Origin: Lachnospiraceae bacterium
Lineage (GTDB): Bacteria; Bacillota; Clostridia; Lachnospirales; Lachnospiraceae
DNA length: 64,000 nucleotides
Reading direction: 5' to 3'
NCBI GenBank assembly: GCA_910574885.1
Contig: CAJTDD010000010.1
Span: 62,001 to 126,000 of the forward strand
Positions 45,179 through 53,927 of the stretch are shown one piece after another. The position numbers and the translations under genes were made by a program. Under the pieces are notes generated by a model, which searched no databases, was not told the origin of the DNA, and saw only the letters and a program-made list of their open reading frames with translations. The stretch's first letter is position 1, and each line of letters starts with the position of its first letter.

Positions 45179-46855
45179 ATGATACGCTCTACGTTTGCCG
45201 GTTTCACCACCGCACAGCTTGGTATGGCTGCCAGCCAGCGTGCTCTGGATGTTGTCGGTCAGAATATTACGAATATCAATACCCCTGGATACACCAGGCA
45301 GCGTCTTGACCTTGCCAGCCTGAATACCCAGAAGGGTGACTTTTACAGTGCTAAGTCCAACATCAAGGTTGGTTTCGGTGTTGAGATGACAGCGGTTTCC
45401 CAGTTACGCGATCCGTTTCTGGATGCCCAGTACCGCTCCCAGATCAGCAAGCTGGGAACGACGGACGCACATGCGGCCGGTTTTGAACAGTTGACCCCCA
45501 TTTTTGACGAGGCTACGATGGAAGGGGTTCGCGCCGCTTTCATCTCCCTTACCAGTTCATTGAGTACACTTTCTACTCAGGTTGGCAATCAGGAGCATGA
45601 TACGATGGTGCGCTCCAATATGCAGATTCTTCTGAATCTGTTCCGTGAGAACTCCGTCAAGCTTCAGGATGTCAGGGAAGATATGCAGATGGGCTTTAAG
45701 ACTACCGATATTGAAGACTTAAACCATATGCTCAAGAATATTTCCGAGCTGAATAAAAGCATCAAGAGCAGCCATGTTCTTGGCAATCCGGCTCTTGAGT
45801 TACAGGATCAGCGGAACACGCTGTTAGACGAACTTGGAAGTTATCTTCCAATCTCTGTAAAATATAAGAACCAGGAAGTCGGACCGGGACAGTACGTAGA
45901 AATCTTGAATGTAGACTTCACAGATATCGAGGGTAAAAAGCACTCCCTGATTTCAGACAGTTTATATGCCCAGTTCGATGTGGATGTCGATCACGAGCCG
46001 GTATCCCTGACCCTTTTTGAGGCAAAAGGCGCAACTACAGACGTTACCGATATTTTGGGCTCCGGTACTTTAAAAGGGACTCTGGATTTCCTGAATAAAT
46101 CCGGAGATTTCGACGGAACGGACTTCAAAGGGCTTGGTTATTATGAGAAGGTACTGGATTCTCTGGTGAATACCTTTGCTACGGAATTTAACAAGGCGAA
46201 CACGGTATTGGATGCCAACGGCGATCCAACGAATATGTTAGATGCAGACGGCAATGTCGTTGAGACCTTTGATAAAGACGGGAATCCCCTTTATGCAAGG
46301 GATAAGAACGGAACGCTTCTTGACGGCTCTAACGGAACGCAGAAGGTATATCAGTATCCCCTATTTGAAACCAGCGACGGCTCTGCGGAGTTTACCGCTT
46401 CCAATATTAAGATTGCAAGCGGATGGGCGAACGGAAGCTACGGTATCCGTCCTTCCAACAATTATGTGACGGTAGACAAGGAAACGGGTTCTACCGCCAA
46501 CGAGAATGTCCTGAATATGGTAAAGCTGCTGGAAAAGAATATCTCATTCTCCGCCCCGAATTCTGCCGGCAATAACATTACTTTCTACAAAGGAAGTTTT
46601 CATGATTGTTTTGCCAACATTGAGGCAACACTTGGTATTGACTATAAATCGGCCCAAACCATGCTGGCGAATCAGATTTCGGTTCTGAACCAGACATCCA
46701 ATTCAAGGGACGCCGTATCCGGCGTGCAGTTGGATGAGGAAGGCATGGATTTGCTGCACTATAATCAGTCATACAGTGCGGCGGCAAGATTTTTGACAAC
46801 ATTGGACGAAGCTCTTGACAAATTGATTAACGGCACAGGCGTAGTCGGAAGGTAA
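45179..46855 (+). CDS. flgK: Flagellar hook-associated protein 1 FlgK
   Basis: 558 residues. The N-terminal rod/hook motif is present: FTTAQLGMAASQRALDVVGQ, NITNINTPGYTRQRLDLAS. The conserved C-terminus SGVQLDEEGMDLLHYNQSYS and AAARFLTTLDEALDKLING completes the family signature. It forms the first hook-filament junction ring, exported by type III secretion without a cleaved signal. AGAAGGAGG precedes the ATG. Confidence 0.96.
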   Translation: MIRSTFAGFTTAQLGMAASQRALDVVGQNITNINTPGYTRQRLDLASLNTQKGDFYSAKSNIKVGFGVEMTAVSQLRDPFLDAQYRSQISKLGTTDAHAAGFEQLTPIFDEATMEGVRAAFISLTSSLSTLSTQVGNQEHDTMVRSNMQILLNLFRENSVKLQDVREDMQMGFKTTDIEDLNHMLKNISELNKSIKSSHVLGNPALELQDQRNTLLDELGSYLPISVKYKNQEVGPGQYVEILNVDFTDIEGKKHSLISDSLYAQFDVDVDHEPVSLTLFEAKGATTDVTDILGSGTLKGTLDFLNKSGDFDGTDFKGLGYYEKVLDSLVNTFATEFNKANTVLDANGDPTNMLDADGNVVETFDKDGNPLYARDKNGTLLDGSNGTQKVYQYPLFETSDGSAEFTASNIKIASGWANGSYGIRPSNNYVTVDKETGSTANENVLNMVKLLEKNISFSAPNSAGNNITFYKGSFHDCFANIEATLGIDYKSAQTMLANQISVLNQTSNSRDAVSGVQLDEEGMDLLHYNQSYSAAARFLTTLDEALDKLINGTGVVGR

Positions 46856-46868
46856 CAGGAGGTATAAC

Positions 46869-47933
46869 ATGAGAATTACTACGAATCAGATATTAAGGAA
46901 TTACAAATCGAATCTTGCGACTTCTCTTACGAATCTGGACAGCGCAAGAGTCAAGGTAATGACCGGACGGAAATTTAACGCAACGGCAGAAGATCCTGCC
47001 AGCGCGCTGCGTGCTTCTGTTCTGGAGCGTAAATATGTCAGAAATAACGATTATCTGGAGCTGGTAAAAGACGTACAGTCTTTTCAGGATGCCCAGGAAG
47101 ATGCGGCGATGCAGCTTAACACGATTGGAAAACAACTGAGCAAGCAGTACGGTCTGGAAGCATTAAACGGAACCAACGGTTCTCTTGAAACCAGACAGAC
47201 CTACGCCGACGCATGGCGCGGCTCTCAGGAGAGTTTCCTCCTGAGCCTGAACGCAAGCTATGAGGGGAAATATGTATTCGCCGGCAGCGACGGTCAGAAA
47301 CCGCCCTTTAAGCTTGGCAAAGATAATGCCGGTAATCAGGCTTTGTTCTACCGGAACGTAGACGTCACAACCGGTCTTCTCTATGATGACGATGGAAACC
47401 TTGTCAATGGCGACGGTGATCCAGCGAATGCTGCGGATCGGCTGAAAAAACTGTCGGAAGATTCTGTTTATGTTGACTTGGGATTCGGATTGAATATCAA
47501 CGATGATTTTACCATTGATTCATCCAGCGCATTCAATACCAGCCTTCCCGGCATTAATCTGGTAGGTTTCGGCAAGTATGACGACGGCGATCCGAAGAAT
47601 ATGATTCTGTTGATGGGAAAGATCGCGGACGAATTAGATAAACCTGATTTTGATTATGACAAGTACAAGGATCTCCTGGAAAAATTTGACGATGGACGCA
47701 ACGACGTACTGGAAGCCGTAACGACCCTTGGTACGCAGACAGAATTCCTGACCACTACCAAAGACAGGTTAGAGACAAACGAGATCAGCCTTGCTACACA
47801 GATTGACAACGTTGTGAATGTTGACATGGCAGAAGCTATCATGAATTTTTCTTGGGCGCAATATGCTTACAATGCATCGCTCAAGGTTGGCAACAATATA
47901 TTGACACCATCATTTATTGATTTCATGAAATAA
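46869..47933 (+). CDS. flgL: Flagellar hook-associated protein 3 FlgL
   Basis: 354 residues. N-terminus MRITTNQILRNYKSNLATS and GRKFNATAEDPASALRASVL match the FlgL/flagellin coiled-coil region, with C-terminal VDMAEAIMNFSWAQYAYNAS. The central region is a variable surface domain. It follows flgK by 13 bases. Confidence 0.95.
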   Translation: MRITTNQILRNYKSNLATSLTNLDSARVKVMTGRKFNATAEDPASALRASVLERKYVRNNDYLELVKDVQSFQDAQEDAAMQLNTIGKQLSKQYGLEALNGTNGSLETRQTYADAWRGSQESFLLSLNASYEGKYVFAGSDGQKPPFKLGKDNAGNQALFYRNVDVTTGLLYDDDGNLVNGDGDPANAADRLKKLSEDSVYVDLGFGLNINDDFTIDSSSAFNTSLPGINLVGFGKYDDGDPKNMILLMGKIADELDKPDFDYDKYKDLLEKFDDGRNDVLEAVTTLGTQTEFLTTTKDRLETNEISLATQIDNVVNVDMAEAIMNFSWAQYAYNASLKVGNNILTPSFIDFMK

Positions 47934-47969
47934 TAAAAAGCATAGGAATGAGAAAGGAGGAAGTCTTTT

Positions 47970-48575
47970 ATGAATCAACTCATCAGAATTACAACAGTCC
48001 CCATTCAATATGAGCTGAAAGTCAACAATGCCCGGCTGGAATATTCCAGAGCGAAGGCAGAGTTGGAGATCAGCCGTAACGACGGCGGGCTATCGATCAA
48101 GAGTCGTCCTGTAAAACTGCACCTGGATTCTTCTGAGGCAAGGAATTCGGTTGTGCCTACCACGGCCAGAAGCGTTGCCCAGACAGCACAGGCAGGAAAA
48201 GAAGCCGCTTACAGCGCAACGGCACAGCTCGTACAGGAAGGCAAGCTTCTGTTAAAGGCAGATATCGGTCAAGATGTAATCGGACAGATCATGCAGCAGA
48301 GAACAGCTCCTGCTACCGGAGAATTCCAGCTTGGATTCACCCCTTCTGCCCCTGTAGATATCAACTATGAAGCTGCTGATTTGACGATCAATTATGAGAT
48401 GGATAAGTTGAATTTTGACCTGAAGGTAGCAAACGGCAATTTTGAATTTATCCCGGGCAATATTGAGATGTCCATCACTCAGCATCCCGATGTTGTCATC
48501 GAATATATTGGCGGACCGCTCTATGTACCGCCGAGCGCTGATCCGAACTATGAACCAATAGACGTAAGGGCTTAA
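47970..48575 (+). CDS. YviE-like flagellar operon protein (DUF6470)
   Basis: 201 residues. ITTVPIQYELKVNNARLEY, LHLDSSEARNSVVPTTARSV, PVDINYEAADLTINYEMDKL and the ending PPSADPNY fit the DUF6470/YviE family. It sits exactly where yviE lies in Bacillus, between flgL and fliW. Function unknown. AAAGGAGG precedes the ATG. The gap to fliW (227 bases) is unusually long and holds two repeat copies. Confidence 0.82.
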   Translation: MNQLIRITTVPIQYELKVNNARLEYSRAKAELEISRNDGGLSIKSRPVKLHLDSSEARNSVVPTTARSVAQTAQAGKEAAYSATAQLVQEGKLLLKADIGQDVIGQIMQQRTAPATGEFQLGFTPSAPVDINYEAADLTINYEMDKLNFDLKVANGNFEFIPGNIEMSITQHPDVVIEYIGGPLYVPPSADPNYEPIDVRA

Positions 48576-48654
48576 CAAAGCCCTTACTTTTTCACATATT
48601 ATTTTTGGAGCATACACTGTAGGACAGCCCCCTATTGCTTGGTACACTCTTACT

Positions 48655-48720
48655 GAGTTACTTTGTTGGACGTAGTCCACCCGCCCGCAGAGCATGATTA
48701 CGGTGTGCCCTTGGGTATAC
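48655..48720 (-). repeat. Interspersed palindromic repeat, copy C, reverse orientation
   Basis: Read on the minus strand it begins GTATACCCAAGGGCACACCG. Its second hairpin is GGAC-TAC-GTCC and the outer right end is degenerate. It abuts copy D. Confidence 0.75.
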
Positions 48721-48779
48721 CTTATCGGACGATAGTCCGCCCTCAGGGCATTTATTTCGGGATGTCTTTTGGGTATTCG
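48716..48779 (-). repeat. Interspersed palindromic repeat, diverged copy D, reverse orientation
   Basis: On the minus strand, starts AATACCCAAAAGACATCCCG, then hairpins GCCC-TGA-GGGC and GGAC-TATC-GTCC, and ends AAGGTAT. Loop bases differ from the other copies while stems are kept. Confidence 0.7.
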
Positions 48780-48802
48780 TAATCCTTAGGAGGTATAATA
48801 CG

Positions 48803-49246
48803 TTGAATATAAATGCTAAATATTTCGGATCTGTTTCTTATGAAGAAGCAGATTCTATTCACATCATCAATGGACTGATTGGCTTTGAAGCCCACACGCA
48901 GTATCTCCCCATCCCGTTCCAGGAGGAAGATGATTCCATGATTTCTCTGCAATGTCTGGATGACGAGACGCTTTCGTTTATACTGATGAATCCATTCGGG
49001 TTGTTTCCCGACTATGCTCCCGCTCTTTCCAAACAGGATCTCCGGGAACTAGACGCGGACTCTCCCGAAGATATCTCATATTATGTAATCAGCGTGATCC
49101 GCGATTCCGTTGCGGAATCCACAGTGAACTTAAAAGCCCCGCTTGCCGTTAACGCATTGAACCGCAAGGCAAAACAGGTCATTCTGGATCAGCCTGAATA
49201 CACCTTCCGCCATGCGCTTGGTGATATTGCCCATAAGGAGGATTAA
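48803..49246 (+). CDS. fliW: Flagellar assembly factor FliW
   Basis: 147 residues. IHIINGLIGFEAHTQYLPIP, FILMNPFGLFPDYAPAL, DISYYVISVIRDSVAESTVN, LKAPLAVNALNRKAKQVILD are FliW family blocks. The start is TTG with AGGAGG 10 bases upstream. FliW binds flagellin and CsrA, relieving CsrA repression of flagellin translation when flagellin is exported; csrA follows immediately. Confidence 0.95.
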   Translation: MNINAKYFGSVSYEEADSIHIINGLIGFEAHTQYLPIPFQEEDDSMISLQCLDDETLSFILMNPFGLFPDYAPALSKQDLRELDADSPEDISYYVISVIRDSVAESTVNLKAPLAVNALNRKAKQVILDQPEYTFRHALGDIAHKED

Positions 49247-49250
49247 TGTT

Positions 49251-49472
49251 ATGCTTATACTGCAACGCCGGAAAGGACAATCCCTCTCCATTAACCACAA
49301 TATCACATTGACTGTCGTGGATGCCGGAACTGACTGGGTGAAGCTTGCGATCGACGCTCCTAAGGAGATTCCGATTCTCCGGGCAGAGTTAAAGGAAGCT
49401 GCGGCAGAGAACCAGAAAGCTTCGGAAACAGCCTCACGTCAAGTCCTTGAGGCTATTCTTAAAAAGCGATAG
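49251..49472 (+). CDS. csrA: Carbon storage regulator CsrA
   Basis: 73 residues from the ATG at 49251, which has AAGGAGG 9 bases upstream; the open frame extends 13 codons into fliW but without support. MLILQRRKGQSLSINHNITL, VKLAIDAPKEIPILRAELKE are the CsrA core. RNA-binding repressor of translation, antagonised by FliW. Confidence 0.96.
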   Translation: MLILQRRKGQSLSINHNITLTVVDAGTDWVKLAIDAPKEIPILRAELKEAAAENQKASETASRQVLEAILKKR

Positions 49473-49513
49473 GTAAATTATGGTTCCTCCTTTAATTATA
49501 TATATATTAAAAC

Positions 49514-49550
49514 GGGTCTGGCGGGAAATACGATATTTCCCACCAGACCT
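49514..49550. terminator. Terminator hairpin between csrA and the convergent DUF6033 gene
   Basis: 17-bp stem (49514-49530 with 49534-49550, two non-Watson-Crick positions) and a 3-base loop. The T run is short on either strand, so it may be a bidirectional or imperfect terminator. Confidence 0.7.
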
Positions 49551-49563
49551 ATCTTATTCTCGG

Positions 49564-50619
49564 CTACGCCGAACAATCAATAAATTCCACCGACGTGACA
49601 GGCGCCGACATCACTTCTACGCTCACCCCTGCGGACGCCGTACCTCCCAACACAGACGCAATCTCTGCAGATAACGCCGTAGGCGACAGCGAATCCACAT
49701 ATTGCTCTGCCATCTGCTTAAACTGCTCGTCGTTCATGGAAGAATTGGGCGTCACATCATCCATATGTGCCGTCGCTGTCTGGCAGTGTTCCTGCCCCAT
49801 CCTCGCCTTCTGCTTGCGCTTCAATTCCTGCGCTAACTGAAGCGCAAGCTTATCCTTCATCTTCCGCTCTGCCGCCTTCTCCCGAAGCCTTAAATTCTCT
49901 TCCTTGTGAAGCCTTGCAATCTTAATATTGCCGCTCTGGATTACGGACTTAATCTTCCGGACTATCCTTGCCGCCTCCGCCGGGTCAGACACTTGAGACT
50001 TCACCCTCTGTATCTCCCCATACTTCGCAGAAATCAACCCCTTTACCGAGGTCACATTCCTTGCGCTTGCCAGCCGCATCATGCTCGACGTATGGGAATA
50101 GCTGTAAGAGTTGACCTTAGGGCTCTTCTTCTTCGCATAGAAGGAGGTAGACTTCTTATCCCGCCACCAAGTCGGCTGGGTGCTTTCGTCTTTCTTCTGC
50201 ATTGCCGTCCACTTGGATACCTGGCCGTCTTCGCCAATTACCAGCCCCATGCCTACCAGTTCCTTATTTTTCAGCAAGGCTTCTACATTCGCCGACTTCT
50301 GATATTGATCCATATGGTTCAGAATATTCTCCACATGCTGGCGCAGATTCTCATCTGTACTCATCTTCTCTAACAGCTCTTCGGAAATCGCCACATTATT
50401 CGTTCCTGTCTGTCCTGCCCCATACTGTGAAATCTGCTGATGGTTCTCAAATGAAATCACGCTAAAATTAATATTCTTATAGGTCTGCTTCAGATACTTT
50501 ATCATAGATGCCGCATCCGTCTGGGCAGCCGCCGTATTATTTTCAACACTTTTCCGGGAATCCATCTGGTAGAGTGCAACCTTGGGATCTGAGTACGCTT
50601 TGCTGTTCGTTACTTTCAT
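49564..50619 (-). CDS. DUF6033-like protein of unknown function
   Basis: 351 residues with no signal peptide or membrane segment. MKVTNSKAYSDPKVALYQMD, YKNINFSVISFENHQQISQY and MGLVIGEDGQVSKW form the N-terminal half. A basic helical stretch follows (RLREKAAERKMKDKLALQLA, QELKRKQKARMG), then a polar C-terminus ending SVEFIDCSA. The resemblance to DUF6033 is from memory of clostridial proteins next to flagellar genes. Function unknown; an exported flagellar-linked or secreted factor is possible. Confidence 0.6.
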   Translation of the reverse strand: MKVTNSKAYSDPKVALYQMDSRKSVENNTAAAQTDAASMIKYLKQTYKNINFSVISFENHQQISQYGAGQTGTNNVAISEELLEKMSTDENLRQHVENILNHMDQYQKSANVEALLKNKELVGMGLVIGEDGQVSKWTAMQKKDESTQPTWWRDKKSTSFYAKKKSPKVNSYSYSHTSSMMRLASARNVTSVKGLISAKYGEIQRVKSQVSDPAEAARIVRKIKSVIQSGNIKIARLHKEENLRLREKAAERKMKDKLALQLAQELKRKQKARMGQEHCQTATAHMDDVTPNSSMNDEQFKQMAEQYVDSLSPTALSAEIASVLGGTASAGVSVEVMSAPVTSVEFIDCSA

Positions 50620-50754
50620 AGATATCCCTCTTTTCTTTTTCCGAATAACCTCATGCTATACTTGTAATATCGGCTGAAAACCTTGCTTTCATAATAGAAT
50701 AAACCATCGTTTTCAGGTTGACAAATCTCTATAAATCCGCTATGTTTGATAAAG
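50620..50754. other. Intergenic region before the tandem repeats
   Basis: Divergent region between the DUF6033 gene (minus) and topB (plus). It contains TTGACA at about 50719 on the plus strand, but no well-spaced -10 was identified with certainty. Confidence 0.35.
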
Positions 50755-50817
50755 CATACCCAAGGGCACACCGTAATTCATGCCCCTATGGGGCGGGCGG
50801 ACTCCGTCCGTTAAAGT
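50755..50817 (+). repeat. Interspersed palindromic repeat, tandem copy E
   Basis: First of two near-identical head-to-tail units with a period of 62 bases. Inner hairpins GCCCC-TAT-GGGGC and CGGAC-TCC-GTCCG are longer than in copies A and B, with matching changes on both arms. Confidence 0.85.
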
Positions 50818-50882
50818 ATACCCAAGGGCACACCGTAATTCATGCCCCTATGGGGCGGGCGGACTCCGTCCGTTAAAGTATA
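50817..50882 (+). repeat. Interspersed palindromic repeat, tandem copy F
   Basis: Second tandem unit, sharing its GTATAC end with copy E. It ends 18 bases before the topB start codon, so it would be transcribed in the topB leader if the promoter lies upstream. Confidence 0.85.
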
Positions 50883-50900
50883 TAATAAGGAGTACAGTAA

Positions 50901-53084
50901 ATGAAATCACTAATTTTAGCAGAAAAACCTTCCGTCGCCCGTGACATTGCCCGTGTGCTGAACTGCCGCAAGAATCTATCCGGGGCCATCGAAGGGAGCC
51001 AGTACGTCGTCACATGGGCGTTAGGGCATCTCGTCACTCTGGCAGATCCCGAAGAGTACGATAAGAAATTCAAAGAATGGAATCTATCCTACCTGCCCAT
51101 GATTCCCAGGAAATGGGAACTTATCGTAATCAAACAGACGGCAAAGCAATACCACAACGTGAAATCCCAACTGTTCCGCAAGGATATCGGTGACATCATC
51201 ATTGCCACAGACGCCGGGCGGGAAGGGGAACTGGTGGCCCGCTGGATTCTGGAAAAGTCCAACTGCCAGAAACCAGTGCGAAGGCTCTGGATTTCGTCTG
51301 TCACGGACAAGGCAATCCGGGAAGGCTTTTCACACTTAAAGGACGGACGGGAGTACTTAGACTTATATCACGCGGCAAGAAGCCGCGCCGAGGCGGATTG
51401 GCTGGTGGGAATCAATGCCACCCGCGCGCTGACATGCAAATACAACGCCCAGCTCTCCTGCGGACGTGTCCAGACCCCGACCCTTGCCATCATCGCAAGG
51501 CGTGAGGAAGAGATCCGCACGTTCCGCCCGGAGGAATATTATGGGCTTACCTGCACTGCCGGAACGGTCAAGTGGGCATGGCAGCATCAGAAAAACAAAA
51601 GCACACGTTCCTTCCATAAATCCTTTATTACGGATTTACACACGAACCTCAAAGGGCAGTCCCTTACCGTCACAGACGTACAAAAGTCTGCGAAAAAGAC
51701 GTTTGCACCCGGCCTGTATGACCTGACGGAACTCCAGCGTGATGCGAACCGCCGCTTTGGATTCTCTGCCAAGGAAACCCTGAATATTATGCAGCGTTTA
51801 TACGAAAACCACAAGGTACTCACCTACCCCCGCACAGATTCCCGCTATATTGGAGAAGACATCGTCCCTACCATAAAGGAACGGCTGAAAGCCTGCAATG
51901 TCGGACCGTATAAAAAACTCATACCACCGCTTTTAAAAACGCCCGTCAAGACCAGCAAATCATTTGTGGACGGCAAGAAGGTCAGCGACCATCACGCCAT
52001 CATTCCTACTGAAGAACCGGCATTACTTGAGCATCTGAGCAATGAGGAGCGCAAGATTTACGATTTGGTGGTGCGGCGTTTCATCAGCGTCCTCTATCCT
52101 GCATTTGAGTACGAGCAGACCACGCTGAACGCAGCAGCCTGCGGACAAAGTTTTATCGCAAAAGGGAAACGGATTCTCGCACCGGGTTGGAAGGCTGTTT
52201 ATGAAACAGATGATTTTGATGACGAAGAAGAAGATTCTGGATTCCAGACATCCGGCCAGTCTTTGCCGCCCCTGAAAAAGGGAGAGCTGCTGCCGATTTC
52301 CAATATTTCCGTCCAGACTGGAAAGACGAAGCCCCCGGCAAGATTTACCGAGGCGACTCTGCTGACTGCCATGGAGAACCCTGTCCGGTATATGGAATCC
52401 GAAGACGCCAAGGCAAGGAAGACTCTCGGCGAAACAGGAGGATTAGGAACGGTCGCCACACGGGCCGATATTATCGAAAAGCTATTCCATTCCTTCCTGA
52501 TTGAGAAAAAAGGAAATGAGATTCTCATCACCTCTAAGGGGAAACAGCTCCTTACGCTGGTTCCTGAGGATTTAAAAAAGCCGGAGCTTACGGCACAATG
52601 GGAGATGCAGCTTGCCGATATCGCCAAAGGCCGCCGCAAGGAAGGAGCATTTCTGAAAGAAATTCAAGGGTACACCGACGCATTGATTGAAGAAATCCGC
52701 TCTGCAGACGGCTCATTCCGGCATGACAACCTGACCAATACCAAATGCCCACGCTGCGGGAAACGGATGCTATCCGTGAATGGAAAGAATGCACGGCTAC
52801 TGGTATGTCAGGACCGGGAATGCGGCTACCGGGAGACGGTGGCGCGGCTAAGCAATGCACGATGCCCGAATTGCCATAAGAAAATGGAACTAATCAAGAA
52901 AGGGGACGACGAGACATTTGTCTGTGCCTGCGGATACAAGGAGAAGCTCTCTGCCTTTAAGGCGCGGAGGGAAAAGGAAGGCGCGGGAGTCACCAAGAAA
53001 GATGTTCAGAAATATCTGAAAAAGCAGAAAGAAGAACCCATTAATACTGCATTTGCAGATGCATTGTCGGGAATAAAATTGTAA
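50901..53084 (+). CDS. topB: DNA topoisomerase III
   Basis: 727 residues. The Toprim domain begins SLILAEKPSVARDIARVL and has IIATDAGREGELVARWIL. Type IA core: SCGRVQTPTLAIIARREEEI and catalytic Y309 in HKVLTYPRTDSRYIG, then KVSDHHAIIPTEEP and GLGTVATRADIIEKL. Two C-terminal zinc ribbons (CPRCGKRM...CQDREC and CPNCHKKM...CACG) end the protein. Decatenation and relaxation of negatively supercoiled DNA. AAGGAG precedes the ATG. Chromosomal type, though plasmid-borne relatives exist; no conjugation genes are nearby. Confidence 0.95.
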   Translation: MKSLILAEKPSVARDIARVLNCRKNLSGAIEGSQYVVTWALGHLVTLADPEEYDKKFKEWNLSYLPMIPRKWELIVIKQTAKQYHNVKSQLFRKDIGDIIIATDAGREGELVARWILEKSNCQKPVRRLWISSVTDKAIREGFSHLKDGREYLDLYHAARSRAEADWLVGINATRALTCKYNAQLSCGRVQTPTLAIIARREEEIRTFRPEEYYGLTCTAGTVKWAWQHQKNKSTRSFHKSFITDLHTNLKGQSLTVTDVQKSAKKTFAPGLYDLTELQRDANRRFGFSAKETLNIMQRLYENHKVLTYPRTDSRYIGEDIVPTIKERLKACNVGPYKKLIPPLLKTPVKTSKSFVDGKKVSDHHAIIPTEEPALLEHLSNEERKIYDLVVRRFISVLYPAFEYEQTTLNAAACGQSFIAKGKRILAPGWKAVYETDDFDDEEEDSGFQTSGQSLPPLKKGELLPISNISVQTGKTKPPARFTEATLLTAMENPVRYMESEDAKARKTLGETGGLGTVATRADIIEKLFHSFLIEKKGNEILITSKGKQLLTLVPEDLKKPELTAQWEMQLADIAKGRRKEGAFLKEIQGYTDALIEEIRSADGSFRHDNLTNTKCPRCGKRMLSVNGKNARLLVCQDRECGYRETVARLSNARCPNCHKKMELIKKGDDETFVCACGYKEKLSAFKARREKEGAGVTKKDVQKYLKKQKEEPINTAFADALSGIKL

Positions 53085-53091
53085 TAGCAAG

Positions 53092-53132
53092 ATCCCTTGC
53101 CGGACGTATCCATTATCCGTCCGACGAGGGAT
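53092..53132 (+). terminator. Stem-loop after topB
   Basis: 15-base arms (53092-53106 with 53118-53132), mostly paired with two weak positions. No T run follows. The right arm merges with the start of repeat copy G. It could terminate topB or be part of a longer repeat-derived structure. Confidence 0.4.
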
Positions 53133-53196
53133 ACCCAAGGGTACACCGTAATTCATGCCCTGCGGGCAGGTATCACGGAATGCCCGAATAGGTATG
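53130..53196 (+). repeat. Interspersed palindromic repeat, partial copy G
   Basis: The first half (ATACCCAAGGGTACACCG through GCCC-TGC-GGGC) is well preserved. The second half is diverged and the GGAC hairpin is replaced, but an AATAGGTAT end remains. It lies in the convergent gap between topB and the DUF1847 gene. Confidence 0.65.
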
Positions 53197-53248
53197 CTTT
53201 TGCAGAATACAAAGCCCCTCCCATTCCTTTCACCTGCCTTTAAAATAT

Positions 53249-53887
53249 TCATTCCTTCAACTTCTTATAATAGGTATCCGCCATATAAAGCGCCGCCGCC
53301 GGATTATGCCCCAGCACACGGTCCTTGGTCACAGCCGTCGTAGTCAGCGCCTCCGAATACTTGTAGAACAGGCTGTCATGCCCCACGCACAGTCCCACAA
53401 CTACGTTGAGGTCTGTCTTCGCATGGTTCAGCATCTTTGCCTGCAAAATAGGATTGCACATATTAAGCCCGATCCCATTGCATTCTTTTGGAATCCCGAC
53501 AGAAGATTTCGGCGTCGCCCCCGCCTTACACGCAATTCCAAAGACCTCAAACCCGTGGTTTCTCATAATAGACGCCAATGTACGGCTCTCCTTCAGAAGC
53601 CCCACGCAGGTCGCGATTCCAATCTTCTTCGCCCCAATCTTCCGGGCAAATTCCATGATTTCCTCAACTCTCGTGTATTGGCAGTAATGCTCATACTCCA
53701 CTTCTGCCGCGGCAACCATCGTCTTATGGTTCTCTTCCTCTTCATAACACGCCATTGCCTCCTGATACACCTCTGGATTCATGTTCGTAGTCAGACAGAA
53801 TTCGGGATAAGATTTATCCATCTTATCACAGTTCTTTACGGCACAGTCAATACATGACCTTTCTTTTACTAAATTTTCGTTACTCAT
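53249..53887 (-). CDS. DUF1847 domain metal-binding protein
   Basis: About 212 residues; ATG at 53887 has GGAGG 7 bases upstream. Cys-rich N-terminus CIDCAVKNCDKMDKSYPEFC, then KIGIATCVGLLKESRTLAS, EVFGIACKAGATPKSSVGIP, NGIGLNMCNPILQAKMLN, VGLCVGHDSLFYKYSEALTT. This matches the DUF1847 family of predicted metal-binding proteins of anaerobes. The many conserved cysteines suggest an Fe-S or zinc site. Function unknown. Confidence 0.85.
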   Translation of the reverse strand: MSNENLVKERSCIDCAVKNCDKMDKSYPEFCLTTNMNPEVYQEAMACYEEEENHKTMVAAAEVEYEHYCQYTRVEEIMEFARKIGAKKIGIATCVGLLKESRTLASIMRNHGFEVFGIACKAGATPKSSVGIPKECNGIGLNMCNPILQAKMLNHAKTDLNVVVGLCVGHDSLFYKYSEALTTTAVTKDRVLGHNPAAALYMADTYYKKLKE

Positions 53888-53927
53888 CTTCTTCCTCCTT
53901 CTCACAATTCAAACCTGATTGACCACA

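Noticed and set aside
48586..48655. Possible small gene or RNA between the yviE-like gene and the repeats
   Set aside because: No start with ribosome site, no clear promoter and no recognisable RNA fold beyond the repeats.
50755..50882. CRISPR-like array before topB
   Set aside because: Only two directly abutting units with no spacers between them, and single copies of the same unit occur elsewhere.
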